Assembly: GCA_009599575.1 (NCBI GenBank)
Contig: VWND01000004.1
Span: 171,001-235,000 of the forward strand
Source of the DNA: Blumeriella jaapii
Taxonomy: Eukaryota; Ascomycota; Leotiomycetes; Helotiales; Drepanopezizaceae
Direction of reading: 5' to 3'
DNA length: 64,000 nucleotides
Position numbers and translations under genes: made by a program. Shown here piece by piece: positions 32,834-45,438 of the stretch; the first letter of the stretch is position 1; every line of letters begins with the position of its first letter. The notes beneath the pieces are model-generated. The model saw nothing but the letters and a program-made list of their open reading frames with translations, made no database searches and was not told the DNA's origin.

Positions 32834-35449
32834 TTAATACACGCTGTCGTCGTTGTCGTCGGGGCCTTGGGAGATCATGGAGGGCGTGGAGACGTCCGAG
32901 CCTTCAATGTCATCTTGGAAGCCACAGAGCGCTTGGCCATGGAATCGGAAGGATTCTCCCATGAGCTTGGTAATGCTGGGGGCACACGTTAGCGCCAGGG
33001 CAGCCGGGGGGATGGGGTCAGGAAACACGTACCCCCACACGACCACTTCGTCGAGCATACTTCCCCAGATGCGCGCCACGGTCGAGCTGAGCGGGGTGTT
33101 CTCCATCTCGGCCGAGTCATGGGTGAACAAGGACTTGATCTTGTGGTACATGACCGTCTCTTCCTCCGTGGCCATCTCGGTCTCGTCGTTCTCCAGGCGG
33201 TAGAGCCACAGGCTGAGGATGACCATGAGATCCAGACCGCAGAGGGGGTGTTCGACGCTCCAGTTCGTGGGCGAGGTGCGTGCGACCCATCGCACGCCTT
33301 GGACGGCGGCGATTTCCATGCAGTTGTAGCATTCTTGGATGACCTTGAGCATCTCGCTGGATCGCTTCACCTTGGACTGGGCCGCCGACATGGCAGCGGC
33401 GACCTCGTACGAGTCGTGGTATCGCAACACCTCTTGGATGGATTTGAGGTCGACCTCGAGACGGGCACGGGCGTTGCGGAACATGGCCATGGCATTGAAG
33501 ATGAGCGGGTGCCCCTTGTGCGGCGCGCTGAGGGGGACGGCGCGCTCTCCGGCTCGCAGAGGTCGAGGGAGGTCTCCCACGTCTCGAGGGCCAGGCGAAG
33601 CTTGTACTCGGTGACGACGTCTTGCAGCGCCTCGGGGCTGCGCTTGTGGTACCAGACCTCGAGAAAGAGGGCGTTGATCATGACGCGCGTGGCGAAGGCG
33701 CTGTAGCGCAGCGATTCCCCCTGGAACAGGTTGTCGTGCGCCTCCATGAACGAGGGGGCTTGCGAGGCCGCGAGCCGGGCGGCCCACGTCGCGTCGTCGA
33801 CGGTGGTCAGGTTCCACATGCCTTCGGTGGAGGGGAGCTCCAGGTTCTCGAACTCGTTGAAGCTGATGGCCGGCGTGTGGTTGAAGGACAGCGTCAAGAG
33901 CCCGAAGAAGATGTAGACGGCGTAGTAGGTGCGGCGGCAGCCCTCGTCCTCGATCCACTCGGCCTGGGTGGGCGGGGCGCCCTCGCGCTTGTCGGTGCGG
34001 ATCTTGAGCTCGTAGCGATTCCCGGCCACCATGTTGGCGAGCAGGCTCTTGATGGAGCAGGCCCACTCCAAGCCCTTGGGATCGCCGCTCCAGCTCGAGA
34101 AGAGCATGTTGAGCAGCGAGCTCTGCATGGTCCAGAGGGGGCACTTGCGCGAGCTGAAGTTCTCCTTGTTCTGCAGGAACTGGTTGACGAGGACCTTGGA
34201 CCCGATGTGCAGGATGTAGGCTTGGTCTTGGTCGAAGGCGTACAAGGCGCCGATCGAGAGGACGGCCAGCAGCAGGGGCGGCGACACCTCCGTCGCCTGG
34301 AACGAGGCGGGGTGCAGGAAGGGCAGGTGATGATGGAACAGGCCGAAGTAGGTTTGCAGATAGCGGTTCAACGATCCCAAGCTCGGCAGACGGAAGCTGT
34401 CGGGGATCGCCCGCTCACTGTCGCTGGCGCGAATCTTGTCGAGGATGACGTTGCGCTCGTCGTCGTTGAGGACCTCGGCGCGCGCGGCGACCGGGGACTG
34501 CGAGCGGGCGCGGGGGAGCGCGGCTGGGTGGGCGTGGCCGTCTCCGCGGCGGGCGAGGAAGAGGCCGAGGGGGCGGCCGAGGCCGCGGCCGCGGCCGAGT
34601 TGATCATCTGCTGCAGCGCGGGCACCAGGCCGTTGCAGCCGTGCGCGTCCGGCTGGGGGTGGATGGGGGGCAGCTGGTGGGGGTGCGGCGGCATCGAGCT
34701 GGCGCTGGCGAACGAGGCGGGCGACGCCGGCGACGCCGACGCGGCGGACGTCGTCGAGCGCGACTTGGGCTCCGCGCCCGACGGCGGCATGAAGGCATCC
34801 CACGGCACCTGCGGCAGCGAGATGGCGCCCGAGGGAAAGGTGACGAGGGCGGGCTCGACGAGCGGCGCCGCGTGCGCCCCGGCCATGCCCGGCCGGTTCT
34901 CGTAGGGCCCGACGCCGGCGTTGCGCATGGCGGCCGTGGCCTTGTGGTGCAGGTCGGTCATCAGCATGGCCGCCGTCTCGAGATCCACCATGCCGTCGCT
35001 GCTCGCCTCGATCTGCTCGAGGGCCGAGGGGTCGATGGCGATGGCCGTCTTGGGCCCGGCGCGTCGCTTCACGTCGCTGTGCAGAGGCTCGCCGCCGTCT
35101 TTGGCGTGCACGGTGCGATCATGGCGGAGCAACAGGTCGCGTCGCACGAAGGTACTTCTACACTTCATGCACTTGAAGGGGCGCTCCTTGGTGTCTGCGG
35201 CCGATGGTGTGAGCGGAGTGGGATGGGGGATGGGGGATGGGGTTGAGGGGGAGAGAGGGAGAGGGAGAGGGTGAGAGGGTATTTTGGTTGCGACTTACGT
35301 GATCTCTCGTGGCGACTGCGATGCTCACTCCGGCTGAAGGCGCGGTTGCAGAACTGACACTTGTACTTCTTCTCCGGGGCCAGCGACGACTTGCGGATCG
35401 CCGTCGCCGACGGGGCCGTGGGCAAGACGGTCATGCTCGCCACGGGCAT
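32834..35449 (-). CDS. C2H2 zinc-finger regulator with fungal transcription-factor domain; two frame breaks
   Basis: Exons 35449-35299, 35194-33033 and 32975-32834; introns are 104 and 57 nt. The 57-nt intron is a multiple of three, so its sequence reads through as a false insertion. I start at ATG 35449 (MPVASMTVLPTAPS). Two adjacent C2H2 fingers have C31-C34-H47-H51 and C59-C62-H75-H80; H51 is created by the splice. An A/S/P-rich linker is followed by a fungal-specific transcription-factor homology region (PF04082-like: YLQTYFGLFHHHLPFLHPASF, CRRTYYAVYIFFGLLTLSFNHTPAI). Such proteins are nuclear DNA-binding regulators; the target is unknown. The frame breaks at ~34505-34515 (between PRSPAP and RSQSPVAARAEV) and at ~33538-33548 (between LCEPESA and VPLSAPHKG). 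Each looks like one missing base; exon length is 2455 nt, two short of 819 codons. Confidence 0.87.
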
Positions 35450-35827
35450 GTTGGCAGAGGTGGATGGGACGCGAGTGGTGTCCTTCGCGATGGTGGTTGT
35501 CGTCTGCTCTGCACTGCTCTGCTCTGCGCTGCGCTCCTCTCGTCCCTCTTCTTCCTTCACAGCGCGATAGTTGAGATCGTCTGTCGGGCTCGCTCGCTCG
35601 CGTGGGGCGTGGGGTTTAAAGGGTCACTTGGCCGATGATGGATGTAGAGGGCATTTGTTGTATTTGCGTGGGCATAGAGCTGTGTGGGTGTGGTGTATCA
35701 CAGTCGCGTTCGCGCGGCGGCGGGGGGCTGGACGCGTGATGGAGGATGGAGGTTGCCCGACGGGTGCCGCGATGCCACGGTGGATGGATGGATGGATGAA
35801 GAATTAATGTCGACGGCGATGAAGCGC

Positions 35828-36290
35828 GACTGCGATGGTTGGGGGGGATGGCGATGGCGATGATGGTGATGGCGATGGTGATGGTGATGGCGATGGCGAT
35901 GGTGATGGTGATGATGATGGTGATGGTGGGGGTTGGAAGAAAGAAAAGAGAGGGGGGGAAGAAACGAAGGAGGAGGAGGAGGAGGAGGTCGTGGTGGAGG
36001 TGGAGGTGGTGGTGGTGGTGGTGGTGGTGGTGGTGTGAAGGGGGAAGGGGGGATGGGGGGGGATGGGGGGGACGAGGAAGGAAGGGGGAAAGGGCGAGTG
36101 AAGCTAGCCAGAAGGCGGGCAAGTGCAAACCAGTGGTGGTGGTGGAGGTGGGTGGAGGTGGAGGTGGAGGTGGAGGTGGAAGTGGAGGAGGTCGTGGCAG
36201 CAGGTGGGCAGGTGGGCATGTGGGCAGGCGGCCAGGCGGGCGGGGCGCGGGCGGGCGGGCAGGGCAGGCCAGGGCAGGTAGGCGGGCGGG
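35828..36290. repeat. G-rich purine-biased low-complexity tract
   Basis: GATGGC/GATGGT repeats (35850-35930), GGA runs (35968-35990), GGT runs (36003-36035), GGTGGA repeats (36134-36190) and GGCGGGCAGG-type repeats (36215-36290). All are G-rich on the plus strand. They lie 0.4-0.8 kb upstream of the minus-strand C2H2 gene. Open frames here are compositional artefacts. Confidence 0.8.
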
Positions 36291-37871
36291 CAGAATGAGG
36301 GATGGGGGATGGGAGCAGTCACTTCCACAGCACCGTACCGTACCGCACTTGCCTTCGCTCACTTCAGTGTGGCCGCCCGGGTGGATCCAGCGAAAAAAGA
36401 AAGCGGGGCCGGGGAACAGGCGGGCACGGGCACCGGCTGCATGCGACTGGGGGGGGGGGGTGGAGGGAGGTGGAGGGTCGAGGGGGAGGGGGAGGGGGTC
36501 GGGGGGGAGGGGGGGGGGGGGAGGGGGGGTTGGTTGGTGGGTGGGTTCGTTGGCTGGGGGGGGGTACTTGGGTAAATGTAGTACGACGGTACTGTATGTG
36601 GCACGTGTGCACAACTTGCTGTACTGTACCACATGCTGTACAGTAGGAGTATGTACTGTACTGTACACATACATAGAAAGTGGCCCAAGGGGGGGAGAGA
36701 GTGGCAGAGGACGGGGGTAAGAGGGGTAAGAGGACCGGGGTAGTCTGGGACACGACAGAAGGAAAGACAGAGGCAGAGACAGAGGCAAAGGCAGAGACAT
36801 AGGCAGAGAAAGAGAAAGAGAGTAGAGAATGAGAGAAGAGAGAGAGAGAGAGAGAAGAGAAGAAAAGAGGAAAGATTAAAAGGAGAGAAGAGAAAAGAAG
36901 AAAAAAGAGAGAAAAAGAGATCTCAAGCCGACAGACCAAAAGGAAGAGAGTGCGGGAGCTGTTGTCAGCCCGTAAGGAGTAAAAGAGGCAGAGGAGGAAG
37001 AAGAAGAAGAAGAAGAGAAGAAGACAAGAGAAGAGTACAAACGCATCCCACCACCATGTGCAGCTACAGCAAAGGGATCGAACCTCGCCAACGCGTTGCG
37101 TGTGTTGTTGACTATACTACGTCGACGCCTTTCTCGAGCTCGCTTACAGCCGCCCGCTACCGGGGCGTGGTGACACTCCAGCAGACGGAGGATAGCGTAT
37201 GTGCATAGCACGTATCATCCGTGCTGTATTATAGGTACTGTATCTGTGTACACAGTGTGTACACAGTGTGTACGTGTGAGTTGTACGTGTGACTACATAG
37301 TATGAGTGCTGTACGATGCACTGTACGATGCACTGTTTATAGAATGCAGCTATTCCCTTTCTTTCTTTCTTTCCTTCTTTCTTTTGCTTCCTCTCTTTTG
37401 CTTCCTTTCTTTTGTTTCCTTCTTTTGCTTCCTTCTTTTGCTCCTCTCTTTTGCTTCTCTCTTTAGCTTCCTTCTTTTGCTTCTTCCTTCCCTCTCGTCC
37501 CATCTTTCTAAGGGGTGCTGTAGAGCGCCATCGGAGTCGGAGGTAGTCTGAGCCCCGAAAGAAGGAAAGATTGAGATTAAGTAGCCGGCCTGCGAAGAAG
37601 CAGAAATCGCTGGTTTTTCTTTTGGTGTTTCTTTTTTATTTCTTTTGGTGTTTCTTTTTTTTTTGTTTCTTTTGCTTTTCTTTTTCTTTTCTTTTCTCGG
37701 TATCTTCTCTAGTTTAGCTCCCTTTCTTTTCTTTTTCTTTTCGGTCCCTTTCTTTCTTTCTTCTTTTTCTCTCTTCCTTCTTCCATCTCTTCCATCTCCT
37801 CCTCCCCCCTCCCTCCCTCCCTCCCTTCTCCTATCCTCTCGTCATCAAAAGCAAAGACTCTCATCGAGAGA

Positions 37872-37903
<32 letters not shown>

Positions 37904-38158
37904 AGTACAGTCCTCTACCCAATATCAACCACCCGTCCAGAACCCGGCTTCCCCCCCCCCTCCGCCTCCCTTCCCACGGTGCCCATCCCGCGTGGGGCCT
38001 CGGTAGCGCGCCAGGCCTGCAGGTGCCCCCGCCGCAAAAGCGGCAGCCGGTCTCCATGGCGGGTCAACGATGCCATTCCAACTTTGCTCGCCGACGGTAC
38101 AGTCAGTACCAACCTGGTTCACATTCACGCTGGATCATGTCTACGGTACGTGCAGTGC

Positions 38159-38174
38159 TGTACAGTACTGTACA
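38159..38174. other. 16-bp perfect palindrome TGTACAGTACTGTACA
   Basis: A perfect palindrome containing the 12-mer TACAGTACTGTA, which recurs at 49681-49692 and 50026-50037. The permuted palindrome TACTGTACAGTA occurs at 39226-39237. Function is unknown; it may be a dimeric protein site or just a GTAC-based microsatellite product. Confidence 0.85.
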
Positions 38175-39539
38175 TTACATAGCACACCGTCGAAGCAATC
38201 TATTTCAACCTAAAGTACGAAGTACGAAGTACGAGAAGTCAGTCCTATCTATGTAAGGGGAAAAAGTCTCTCCTGCCATCGGGCTTCTTCACCTACAGTG
38301 TGGTATGTACTCTAGGGACTGTGCTGTATACACATATACTGTATGTACTGTATGACACTGTACAATATGACACTGTACGTACCAACCGATAACCTCCCCA
38401 CAACCTCCCCACAACCTCCCCACAACCTCCCCTCACCTCCCCATCCCCTCCCCATCCCCTCAGACACCACCTCCTCATCCTGGACTCATGGGCGGTCGTG
38501 GTGGCACCGCCGCGCCACCGACTGGAGGCTCGGGATGGCGCGGATGCGACTTCGCACTCGCGGGCGCGCGACCGCCATTCGCCATGTTCCGCTTCCCACG
38601 CATTTTCTCCCAAATCACAGCATCAGCGACGACCCCGCCGCCACTTCGGACGAGGCGAAGCCAAACAAAGCAAACACGCCGTTGAGGGGTCGGGCTGCGC
38701 GCTGCGGGCTGCTGGCTCCTGGCTGCTGGCTGCTCCATCACCGCCACGGCCCGCCGTCTCATAGGTGGGTTATATGTGTGTAAAGATCTCGAGACCTCGA
38801 CCTCGACCTCACCGGCCGACCTCCCGGCCCTGGGATGGTTCGGAGATCCGGATTAGAAGAGGGAGGTCGTGTCCATGGCGTCGTCGGCCCACAGAGAAGG
38901 CCGTCGTCGACGAGACGGCGCGTGGGGAGAGTGAGGCCGTGGCGGCCACCCATCGCCAGCGCAGCACGCAGCCAGCAGGTCAGCTTCGATGGTCGTTGGC
39001 ACCTCTGACGGCCCATGATCCGTGGAACGCGTCGGCGGGGACGCAGCAGCAAGATGCTCCTGTGCTACCGTCAGTACTGTACAACCGATGCACGAGGATC
39101 GATCTACACACTTGCTCCGTATTGTCCTGCACGGTACAGTACTGCACCGTCCTCTACGGACTGCACTGTGCTCTACTGTGTTGTTGAGTGACAGACAGCG
39201 CAGATGCTTGCTGCCAGGGGTTGTATACTGTACAGTACGAGCCCCTCCCTCTCTTGAAGAAGCAACTCGTCCGAGCTCTTGTACTGTATGTACTGTATGC
39301 ACTGTATCTTCAGAGAGACGCACCAAACAGTCTAGGTCCAAACGTTTCCTACCTGGATCAGCGTCTTCGTATTCTCTCCCAGAGACTCCCGAAGACAAGA
39401 ACTATCCAGAGCCGGGCCTCTCGACTCGACCGACGTCGTTAGTCTGGACTGTAACCGACGGCTCGGGTTATCCATGATCCCGCCGAGGATGTCGCCCTGA
39501 GGCGAACCTTCCTTCCTCCATCGTCCATCTCAACCTTCC

Positions 39540-39690
39540 GCAGCAACAACACCAACACCAACACCAACAATACTAACACCAACGCCAACAACGCCAACAA
39601 CACCAACAACACCAACATCACCAACATCACCAACATCACCAACACCGACACCAACACCAACACCACCACCACCACCACCACCAACAACAC
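39540..39690. repeat. CAACAC/CACCAA array
   Basis: A degenerate trinucleotide-based array of CAACACCAACACCAACATCAC type. It is open in several frames as an artefact. Confidence 0.8.
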
Positions 39691-40275
39691 CGAGATCAAT
39701 GCCTCCGGCCCCTCACCTCGCCTCCCCCACCTTGCTTGGCCCTCGCGGCCGAGCCCGTCCATCGTCTATCCTCCACCATGGCATCATGTGAAAAGGTGGG
39801 GAATCGCCAGCTCGACATCCGCGACAGCGACAACGACAACGACAACGACCACAACGGTGAAGGAACAACACGGTGGCGCAGAACAGCGGTCACGATCCGA
39901 ATCCCGATCCCGAGGGGGAAATGCAATGGGGGCCTCGTCCCCCATCCCCTCCCGTCGTCTTCGCGGCCCCGACCAACATGCCCAGCCTCTTCGCCAGACC
40001 CAGCATGCACGTGAGCGCTTCTGCGCCCACGCGTGTCCGCACCTGACCGCTTGGGAATCGCGCGATATCGATGCCAGCAGTCAGAGAGCTATTTCCTTGT
40101 TCTTGTTCTCGTTCTTCCTGGTCGTGGTCTCGACTCCTTAGCTGTTCCCTTCGAGTTGGGGTCCCGGCAGGGATGCCTCTCTGCCCATGCCAATCCTCGC
40201 CGCGCCACGACACACGACTCCTTGGACGCGACCATCTCTCCAGGCGCACGAGACACGACTAAGGACCGTACATAA

Positions 40276-40345
40276 ACACTGTACAGTACATACACATACA
40301 GTACACAGTATGTACATACTGTATGTACCGTACCGTACCGTACCG
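40276..40345. repeat. cluster of GTAC/CCGTA repeats
   Basis: Overlapping CTGTACAGTAC, TATGTACATACTGTATGTA and (CCGTA)n units. A related cluster with (CGGTA)n lies at 40680-40765. Confidence 0.8.
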
Positions 40346-42252
40346 ACTTGACGAGACCCTGGATCCTCCCGAGTCGGATCTGCAGGGCGGAAGGCGCGTG
40401 CGTCTTGCATCCATCATTCCACCAGCGTGATGCCGCCTCGCCGCGATCCCCCTCCCTCTTTCCCCCCTCCGCGGCCTACTCATGTCCTGTACGACGATCT
40501 GGTGGGTGGGATGGAGCGTCGAGCGTCAAGAAGTGATAAAGTCAACCCGTCGCCCGGGCCCCTACCGACCGGTGCCCCATCGGTCGCAAGCATGACCCGA
40601 GCCGGGAAACCTTTCCCCAAGAAGAATGATCCCATCGCCGCTTCAAGCACGCACGCCAGCCACACGGATCGAGTAGCCAGGTACGGTACGGTACGGTACG
40701 GTACAGATAGTATGTCCTGTACAGTACATAGTGTACACAGTACACACACAGTACTGTGTACACACAGTGCAGACCCACCTTCCGGCCTACAGTAGTGTGC
40801 ACGCGCACTACTGTCGAGCGAGGAAGAGCCGAGCTTCCCCGGCAGCCGCCCTGGGCCCAGTCCGCGGTTTTACATGGTCCTATGTACTGTATGCCTCGAA
40901 CTGTATCTGGGTATGCGTGCTCTAGCCATCATGACGGGCACGATGGGGCATGATCGAGAGTCGCTCGGCCCGGACGACGCAAACGGCGTCCCCCTCACAG
41001 CGTGACTAGAGTCGCACAATTCAAACGCGCCGGCGTCGACGATCATCGCTCTAAGCGAACACGACGAGTGAAGTCATCGTTGCCATGATGGCGTGTCACG
41101 TCGTACGGAGGGCATCGAGGAACCCCGAGGGGCATCAAGTTGCACAGCAACCGTCAGGGGAAAGTTCCCCTTTCGGGGGGGGGGGTTGTGTTTTTCCTGT
41201 GAAAGTTCCCTCGACCCTCTGAATCATGTACAGCTTAAAACGACATGATGCCTTCTCAAAGGTTCTCGAGTGTCCCGAGAAAGCACACAGCGGTCGATCA
41301 GTCTCGACTGCCCCTCACCCAAGCCAAATCCCCCATCTTTCTTCCTTCCATCGCCCTTCTCTGGTACCCCTCGACGGCCAATCCTGTCCAAGTAATATCA
41401 ATTACCTTTCTGCCCCCGTCCATCATGCCCCACCGCCCCTCGTTCCCCGCGCCCCCCTGATCCTGATCCTTTCCGTCCCTCCGCCAGCTAACGAACGAAC
41501 AAACGAACGAAGACACTTCTGTCTGCGGTAGTCCTCCCGTCCGTACATATTGACGAAACGAACCCCTCTCTTCTACCCCTCCTCTTCTTCCTCGCTAAGC
41601 AAACGAGCAACGCAGACAAAGAAAGCCCTTCTCCAAACCCATCACACAACCAAAAAAAAAAAAAAACAGGAAAAGCAAAGAGAGAGAGAGAGAGAGAGGC
41701 CGAAGACCAAGAAAGACCAAGCCCCCTTTCTCCGTTCCTCCCGGGATTTTCCGACATCCCGACTCCAAGCAACCGGGACGGCGCTCGCTCGTCTCGGCAT
41801 GAAAAATCGTGTACGGTATGGTCTGAGACCTTTTGGAGCGTGTGGGCGCGGGCGTGGGTGGTGTGCAAATGTCTCCCTTGCCCTGAGCTCAAGCCGCGGT
41901 ACTGTGCTGTACTATTGTATGTAAACCGAGTAAAACATCATATGAAAAAGTGGGGACGAAAAACTCGCTCCCGCTTTACTTCCCGCGCGCCCGCGCCCCA
42001 GGGAAGAACTAAGATGGAGGGGGAAAGGGGGGGCCTTACGGTACGGTACAGGTAATGTCAATCAATTCGTGTAATGGCTAGCATAGGTAGGTACGTTTTT
42101 AGCTTCTGGCGGAGTAAGGCATTTTTTTTTTGCTATTCGATTTCACAATCTGATTTTGGATCTGTGTAGATTTTCGTGATGTTTTCTCCAGCGCTTATAT
42201 CATCCCCATTGCGTAATACTAACACAATATATTTCTTGCTCATTCTCACTAC

Positions 42253-42446
42253 TTCTTCCAATTCTTCCAATTCTTCCAATTCTTCCAATTCTTCCAATTC
42301 TTCCAATTCTTCCAATTCTTCCAATTCTTCCAATTCTTCCAATTCTTCCAATTCTTCCAATTCTTCCAATTCTTCCAATTCTTCCAATTCTTCCAATTCT
42401 TCCAATTCTTCCAATTCTTCCAATTCTTCCAATTCTTCCAATTCTT
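42253..42446. repeat. (AATTCTTCC)n 9-bp array, ~21 copies
   Basis: A near-perfect 9-bp tandem array. The unit length is a multiple of three and has no stop in several frames, so it reads NSS on the plus strand and EEL on the minus strand over long stretches. I find no start, promoter or splice context that would make either a real protein. Confidence 0.92.
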
Positions 42447-42594
42447 TCCTTATTTCCTTATTTTTTTCTTTTTTTTTTTCTTCATCGGCTTTACGATATG
42501 TATGTACATCCGTTCTGGGATATTATTACGAAGGTTTTTTTTCATCATCATCAGCTTTACTGTATATACATCCGTTCTGGGATATCAATTCGAG

Positions 42595-42596
<2 letters not shown>

Positions 42597-42647
<51 letters not shown>
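42597..42647. repeat. T51 homopolymer
   Basis: Fifty-one consecutive T on the plus strand. It could be the poly(A) tail of a reverse-oriented retroposed insertion, but no body or target-site duplication is evident. Confidence 0.9.
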
Positions 42648-42648
<1 letters not shown>

Positions 42649-42900
42649 GATTATTAATACCTAGAGGTATTTATGTCAGATATCTGCCCTTTGATTTGCC
42701 CTTTGATTTGCCGTAAGGCATAAAAAATGGACTGGTTTTTTTTAATGATAATGATAATGATGATTGGTTATTTTTTTCTCGAGCTTTCGGGTATGAAAGA
42801 GTGATTACGTTGATGAAAATTTCTTTGGTGTTGTGTTGTGTGATATTGTCTTGTTGTGTTGTTATTGTGTTTTTATCAATGCCTGGTGTGGGTTTTCGTG

Positions 42901-42933
42901 GTACTGTACTGTACTGTACTGTACTGTACTGTA
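42901..42933. repeat. (GTACT)n pentanucleotide repeat
   Basis: Six and a half GTACT units in tandem, built from the same GTAC core as the dispersed palindromes. Confidence 0.9.
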
Positions 42934-42981
42934 TTTTTTGTTACAGGTGAGTGAGTGAGTATTGTGTATATGTATGTAGAA

Positions 42982-43015
42982 GTAGGTAGGTAGGTAGGTA
43001 GGTAGGTAGGTAGGT
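42982..43015. repeat. (GTAG)n tetranucleotide repeat
   Basis: About eight GTAG/GTAGG-phase units, followed by GTATGT variants. Confidence 0.85.
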
Positions 43016-43244
43016 ATGTAGGTATGTGGTATGTGGTATCGCAGCAATAGAAGGGGGGGTTGTGATATGATATGGGATGGGATAGTGTGTTAGATATGTA
43101 TAGCGTATAGCGAGTGGTGTGGATTTGTAATTTGCTGTATTTACTGTACGAGAGAGAGGTAGAGAGGTGGAAAGTGGAAAGTGGAAAGCAGTTATTTGCT
43201 TGGGAGGGAGGAGGAGGCTGTGGATGGGTGGGTGATGGATGGGT

Positions 43245-43317
43245 GGATAGGTGGATAGGTGGATGGATGGATGGATGGATGGGATGGATGGATGGATGGA
43301 TGGATGGATGGATGGAG
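43245..43317. repeat. (GGAT)n tetranucleotide repeat
   Basis: Tandem GGATGGATGG with two small interruptions. Confidence 0.88.
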
Positions 43318-43337
43318 GAGAAAGGGAGGAGATAGAA

Positions 43338-43497
43338 AATGGAAATGGAAATGGAAATGAAATGGAAATGGAAATGGAAATGGAAATGGAAATGGAAATG
43401 GAAATGGAAATGGAAATGGAAATGGAAATGGAAATGGAAATGGAAATGGAAATGGAAATGGAAATGGAAATGGAAATGGAAATGGAAATGGAAATGA
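43338..43497. repeat. (GGAAAT)n hexanucleotide array, ~26 copies
   Basis: A nearly perfect 6-bp array with one short unit near 43358. It reads EM on the plus strand and FP on the minus strand, with no coding context. Confidence 0.92.
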
Positions 43498-45438
43498 AAC
43501 TGTTATAACCAGGTTTTCAAAGCTTGATAAGTTTTTCATACCAAAAATCTAATAAATAATACAAGACCAAAATCAAAATACTTTGAAAAAAAAAAAACCT
43601 TTAAATCCGGTTGACTTTTCGCCCGCCAAATCTACTCCTGGTAATCAAACCATAATAGTGGGCTGCCTTCCCACATTTATTCTGCGGGCACTCGAATAAT
43701 AGGCAGCCCACTATTATTATATATTATCAAAAATAACGGATTCACATATGAAAAGTGCGGATAATAAGGATAACGTGTTTAGTTTATTAATATACGAAAA
43801 TCGGATTTCTTCTATTTTACAACATTGAAAAAATGCTTTTGAAATAAATAAGCGAAATCGCCAAAGTAGAACCCAGCTTATACGTCTACTTTTTGTTTCC
43901 CTCCAATCCCCTCCTGCCCTGGAAAAGACAACGCAAAAGCAAACGCTTTCTGATTATATCCCTTGGATCTATTGTAAGCTGTTCGAAAGCGCGCTGGAAA
44001 CATTCGCTGTTGTAAATTGCGCTGCGCCGTTTCGCCGGTGGCCGATTTGCGTTTGACCTGTTTTGCAAGCCACCACCGGTTGCGGTGTTTCTGATTTTAT
44101 ATTTGTAAAACGCAGGCCCGGTTTGCCGCGTCTGTTCTGGATTGAAAAGGAATGTTGTTATAGTGCTGTAGTTGGCTTGTGATGGATTTCTTTTGTCCTG
44201 GAAGTTTCTTTTAGGAAAAAGATAGGTTTTATTTTTGCTTCAAAAAAAAATCTCCTGTGTATTTATGTTTATGTAAAGGTTGTTCTTACACAAATATAAG
44301 TTATATTTCAAGTATTTATTAGTATAGGGGAAGGAAAATAAATAACGATCTAATCAGTCGGAAGGCTGAGATGATCAGTCAACTTGGGTCGTCAGGTTTA
44401 TATAATATAAAGAAACGAGGCTTTGGTCTTGTAACAAAAATATTTACTTGGAATCAGCAACTACAGAAGATAGAGGTTGCTCAGGGGAGAGAGCCTTACA
44501 TACATGAATAGTTTCCATAACTAATGGGAGACCCACCAGAAGACCAAAAGGCTTGCAACTATAGCTAGTTGCCAGAGAGATACAAAAGGGGCAAAAGAGT
44601 GGACCGTTATAAAATAATAACGAAATAACTACAAGCCATTAATGTTATTGTTCATATCTGAATGCTCGCGCTTTCTATAGCATTAGAATATTTATAATTA
44701 TGTAAACCGTCCTCAGGGCATAAAAAATAGATCATCTTTGACTACAACATCTTTTTTCAACAGTTGGGATGTGAAACGTATTTCAGAAAAAGGCAGAAGG
44801 TGCTGGAAACAATAAGAATTATAATCGGAATACAAAAACTAAATTTTTGTGTCATAAATCTAAATACCCCTAAGGTACAGGTACAATACAGCGGTTTCTT
44901 TTATACGTATACTTAGATGGATTAAGCGTTTCCGTGACGGGCTTTAGTTTCTGCGGAAAGCACTTTTTACACTATTATTTGATTTCAAGTCTGATACGTA
45001 TTTGTATTATATGAAAAAACCTCGATGATTGTTTGGTATCTAATACAAGCATCTGCGAGCGGCTTTTGTCATCGGCCATGTTCTGGAAGCGTTTACCTAG
45101 TTGAAAATCAGTAATAGAATCGCTTGTTCGAGGAAGTATATTAGTGCTTTTCTTGTGATATTATATAGTAGATTATGTGATTTTGAGGCGAAGCCAGATC
45201 GGAACTTCTGGGTATTTTGATAGCGACTTCGGTTGCGATGATTTGGGTTCTGTTGCTGATTCTATTGCTGGGACGGGGATTCGCTTTAAAAAGAAAACGA
45301 AAACGATGTATTACTTGGACAGAATGAAAATGAAAGATTTGATATTTGAAATCTGGGATTGGAGGTTTGAATTCCGGGGGAAATACAGGTAAATACAGGG
45401 AAAAGTCGGGCGAGGAAAAGCCGTGCGAGGAATAAAAG
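43498..45438. other. AT-rich gene-free block
   Basis: Strongly AT-rich with frequent TATA and TTTA stretches and no frame of protein character. It holds the hairpin at 43652-43717. The part at 44330-44640 is slightly less AT-rich and could be a degraded repeat, but no termini are found. Confidence 0.6.
43652..43717. other. 17-bp perfect inverted repeat (hairpin), 32-nt loop
   Basis: The left arm ATAATAGTGGGCTGCCT (43652-43668) and the right arm AGGCAGCCCACTATTAT (43701-43717) are exact reverse complements. The GC-rich arm cores stand out in AT-rich surroundings. It could be a small inverted-repeat element remnant or a structured RNA; no flanking direct repeat is clear. Confidence 0.85.

Larger units (their letters stand above)
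36291..42240. other. gene-free GC-rich block with GTAC palindromes and simple repeats
   Basis: I find no gene with domain support in ~6 kb. Contents include G-runs (36440-36560), AG-rich DNA (36770-37020), TTTTGCTTCC-type pyrimidine repeats (37350-37500), T/C-rich DNA (37620-37850), an AG dinucleotide run (37879-37903), CAACCTCCC repeats (38393-38440), a CAACAC array (39540-39690), an A run near 41654 and an AG run near 41680. Many GTAC-based palindromes are scattered throughout (see separate entries and findings). Confidence 0.6.

Noticed and set aside
33622..34905. 427-codon plus-strand frame
   Set aside because: Antisense shadow of the C2H2 regulator; the composition is G/E/V/A/R-rich without motifs.
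42133..42441. 102-codon minus-strand frame made of EEL repeats, and the NSS frame opposite
   Set aside because: Generated by the AATTCTTCC array; both strands are open and neither has a credible start, intron or domain.
44330..44650. Second LTR or degraded retroelement
   Set aside because: Composition differs slightly from the surroundings, but no paired termini or target duplication could be found.
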